Source: Nocardioides ganghwensis (GTDB lineage Bacteria > Actinomycetota > Actinomycetes > Propionibacteriales > Nocardioidaceae). Taken from it: a stretch of 64,000 nucleotides of DNA. Below are positions 62,373-64,000 of this stretch, in pieces. Below the pieces are notes generated by a model. It ran no database searches and was not told where the DNA came from. It was given only the letters and a program-made list of their open reading frames with translations. The stretch is from assembly GCF_014779655.1 (NCBI RefSeq), contig NZ_JACXYX010000004.1, positions 62,001 to 126,000 of the forward strand. The letters are read 5' to 3'. The position numbers and the translations under genes are program-made. Every line of letters begins with the position of its first letter. Within the stretch, counting starts at the first letter, position 1.

Positions 62373-63818
62373 TCAGTAGGCGAACGTGAGCGGGCGGTCG
62401 TCGTCTGCCCCGCCGACGGGGACGTCCGGCGGCTCCACGAACGGGTCGGCGCCCTTGCGGATGTAGGTCACGAGCAGCTTGATCTCGACGACGGCGAGCA
62501 GGGCGTACAGGGAGGTGAGCACGATCAGCGACGTGGCCGCCTCGAAGGTGCTGACGCCGGGGGAGACCCCGGACTCGGTCGTCATCAGACCGAAGACGAC
62601 CCACGGCTGGCGGCCCATCTCGGTGAAGATCCAGCCCCACGAGGACGCCAGCGTCGTGGCGATCGGGAGGCTCAGTCCCAGCGTGCCGAGCCAGCGGACG
62701 CCCGGCGTACGGCCCCCGCGGGTCAGCCACAGGATCAGCGCGGCGCCGGCGGCGGCGAAGAAGCCGAGGCCCATCATGAACCGGAACGACCAGTAGGTCA
62801 CGGGGATGACGGGGGTGTAGTCGCCCTCCGTGAAGGCCTTCGACGTCGGGTCGTCGCCGAACTCCTCGACGTACTGCTCGCGCAGCGGGTTGATGCCCTC
62901 GACGGTGCCGTCGAACGACCCGGTGCCGAGGAAGGACAGCAGGCACGGGACGGTGACGGCGAACTTCTCCTCCTTGCCGTCGGGCGTGCCGATGGTGAAG
63001 ACCGAGAACGGCGCGCAGCTCTCGCTGGTCTCGTAGAGGCCCTCGGCGGCGGCCATCTTCATCGGCTGCACCTCGGTCATCACCTTGCCCTGGAGGTCGC
63101 CGGTGACGCCGACGCCGATGCCGGCGAGGAGGGTGACGACGGCGCCGATGCGGATGGCGCGGTGGTACATCGGGCGGTCGGCCTCGTGCTTCCTCTTCAT
63201 GTAGAGGTACGCCGAGACGCCGAGCAGGAAGGTGCCGGCGGTCATGTACGCCGCGAAGATCACGTGCGGGAAGGTCACGAGCTGGACCTTGTTGAACATC
63301 ACCGCCCAGAAGTCGATCAGCTCCGCGCGGTCGGTCTCGGGGTTGAACCGGTAGCCCACCGGGTGCTGCATCCAGGAGTTGGCGGCCAGGATGAACCACG
63401 ACGACGCCAGTGTGCCGAGGTGCACGAGCCACATGCAGCCGGCGTGGAGGCCGCGGGGGAGCTTGTCCCAGCCGAAGATCCACAGGCCGAGGAACGTCGA
63501 CTCCAGGAAGAAGGCGAGCAGGCCCTCGACCGCGAGCGGGGCACCGAAGACGTCGCCGACGAAGCGGGAGTAGTCCGACCAGTTCATCCCGAACTGGAAC
63601 TCCTGCACGATGCCGGTCACCACGCCGATGGCGAAGTTGATGAGGAAGAGCTTGCCGAAGAACTTCGTCAGTCGGAGGTAGTCCTCCTTGCCGGTGCGCA
63701 CCCACGCCGTCTCCAGCCCGGCGATGACCGCGGTGAGCCCGATCGTCAGCGGCACGAACAGGAAGTGGTAGACGGTGATGATCCCGAACTGCCAGCGGGC
63801 GATGTCGAGGACGTCCAT
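62373..63818 (-). CDS. cydA: Cytochrome bd oxidase subunit I
   Basis: A 481-aa subunit carrying haems b558, b595 and d; it reduces oxygen with quinol electrons at high affinity. Recognisable parts are the opening MDVLDIARWQFGIITVYHF with an early haem-ligand His, VGDVFGAPLAVEGLLAFFLES, and GWIFTEMGRQPW near the C-terminus. AAGGG precedes the ATG at 63818. The promoter on the minus strand can be read as TTACGA-N16-TACGAT (complement of 63892-63865), covered by BlaI-like half-sites. Confidence 0.96.
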   Translation of the reverse strand: MDVLDIARWQFGIITVYHFLFVPLTIGLTAVIAGLETAWVRTGKEDYLRLTKFFGKLFLINFAIGVVTGIVQEFQFGMNWSDYSRFVGDVFGAPLAVEGLLAFFLESTFLGLWIFGWDKLPRGLHAGCMWLVHLGTLASSWFILAANSWMQHPVGYRFNPETDRAELIDFWAVMFNKVQLVTFPHVIFAAYMTAGTFLLGVSAYLYMKRKHEADRPMYHRAIRIGAVVTLLAGIGVGVTGDLQGKVMTEVQPMKMAAAEGLYETSESCAPFSVFTIGTPDGKEEKFAVTVPCLLSFLGTGSFDGTVEGINPLREQYVEEFGDDPTSKAFTEGDYTPVIPVTYWSFRFMMGLGFFAAAGAALILWLTRGGRTPGVRWLGTLGLSLPIATTLASSWGWIFTEMGRQPWVVFGLMTTESGVSPGVSTFEAATSLIVLTSLYALLAVVEIKLLVTYIRKGADPFVEPPDVPVGGADDDRPLTFAY

Positions 63819-63856
63819 GGGCACACCCTTTGTGTGATGGCGCTGCGGCGCGGAAG

Positions 63857-63881
63857 TACTACAGATCGTAGTAGATACTAC
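63857..63881. promoter_or_regulatory. BlaI/CopY-like operator over the cydA promoter
   Basis: TACTAC (63857-63862), GTAGTA (63868-63873) and TACTAC (63876-63881) form two overlapping dyads: TACTAC-N5-GTAGTA and GTAGTA-N2-TACTAC. BlaI/MecI/CopY repressors bind TAC(T/A)AC-type dyads. They cover the -10 and spacer of the likely cydA promoter and lie 44 bp before the divergent repressor gene. Confidence 0.6.
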
Positions 63882-63910
63882 GCGTGTCGTAATTGCCGGC
63901 ACAGGGACCC

Positions 63911-63916
63911 TAGACT
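63911..63916 (+). promoter_or_regulatory. Leaderless -10 element TAGACT
   Basis: TAGACT lies 8 nt before the ATG at 63925. Confidence 0.5.
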
Positions 63917-63924
63917 CCAGTTCC

Positions 63925-64000
63925 ATGAGTCCAAGGTCCCGGATGGGTGAGCTCGAGCAGGCGGTGCTCGAGGTGCTGTGGGGGCTCGACGCGCCGGCCA
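63925..64000 (+). CDS. BlaI/MecI/CopY-family transcriptional regulator (partial)
   Basis: Only the first 25 codons are in the window: MSPRSRMGELEQAVLEVLWG and LDAPA. GELE-x-AVLEVLW is the standard opening of the BlaI/MecI/CopY winged-helix family. It runs off the right edge. The gene diverges from cydA, and the shared region contains TACTAC/GTAGTA dyads, so it may control the cytochrome bd operon and itself. In many actinobacteria an M56 peptidase sensor follows such a gene; whether it does here cannot be seen. Confidence 0.8.
   Translation, partial: MSPRSRMGELEQAVLEVLWGLDAPA

Overview
The window is about 64 kb of very GC-rich, gene-dense actinobacterial chromosome. Gene order, the single-chain acyl-CoA carboxylase, the WS/DGAT acyltransferases and the abundance of GTG starts suggest Nocardioides or a close relative in the Nocardioidaceae; this is inferred from content, not from a database match. 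Many genes appear leaderless: a TANNNT hexamer lies 6-8 nt before the start codon and there is no Shine-Dalgarno sequence.

Region 1 (1-6.9 kb): the start of a minus-strand gene, a 66-aa protein, then a three-gene Wadjet/MksFEB condensin operon (jetA-jetB-jetC). The fourth component, the JetD/MksG nuclease, is not present downstream; a small frame-disrupted gene and a carboxylase follow instead. Region 2 (6.9-15.4 kb): an 1876-aa single-chain acyl-CoA carboxylase, a single-domain response regulator, a winged-helix protein, a candidate yybP-ykoY manganese riboswitch with no recognisable transporter behind it, and an ABC-F ATPase.

Region 3 (15.4-28.3 kb) is accessory and resembles a dormancy or hypoxia regulon. 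It has two divergent WS/DGAT acyltransferases, a flavodoxin, a zinc alcohol dehydrogenase, a DoxX protein, two alpha/beta hydrolases, membrane proteins, a lipoprotein, and a NarL-type histidine kinase/response regulator pair. The regulator keeps a DosR-like recognition helix. Three intergenic sites match the DosR box (GGGAC-N4-GTCCC or GGGACTTNNGNCCC).

Region 4 (28.3-46.8 kb) is the conserved actinobacterial block glnA - RDD - DUF4191 - lipA - lipB - TIGR01777 epimerase - dlaT/sucB - lpd - pepA - gcvT. It follows the Mycobacterium tuberculosis Rv2211c-Rv2220 order, but an ABC transporter pair sits between lipA and lipB and a fused ABC exporter sits before the E2 gene. glnA has a full double GlnR box. 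LipB and LipA would lipoylate the E2 protein, and Lpd reoxidises it.

Region 5 (46.8-58 kb): small conserved proteins, a glycosyltransferase of unusual composition, a methyltransferase, thyA and folA (thymidylate/folate cycle) with a 48-aa zinc-finger microprotein between them, a GntR regulator, a Nudix hydrolase, a nucleotidyltransferase, dapA, RNase J and a GAF-domain histidine kinase. Region 6 (58-64 kb): the cytochrome bd operon cydA-cydB-cydDC on the minus strand, diverging from the start of a BlaI/CopY-family repressor gene. The intergenic region carries alternating TACTAC/GTAGTA half-sites over the cydA promoter.

No rRNA, tRNA, CRISPR array, insertion sequence or prophage was seen. No stretch longer than about 300 bases lacks a gene or an assigned element.
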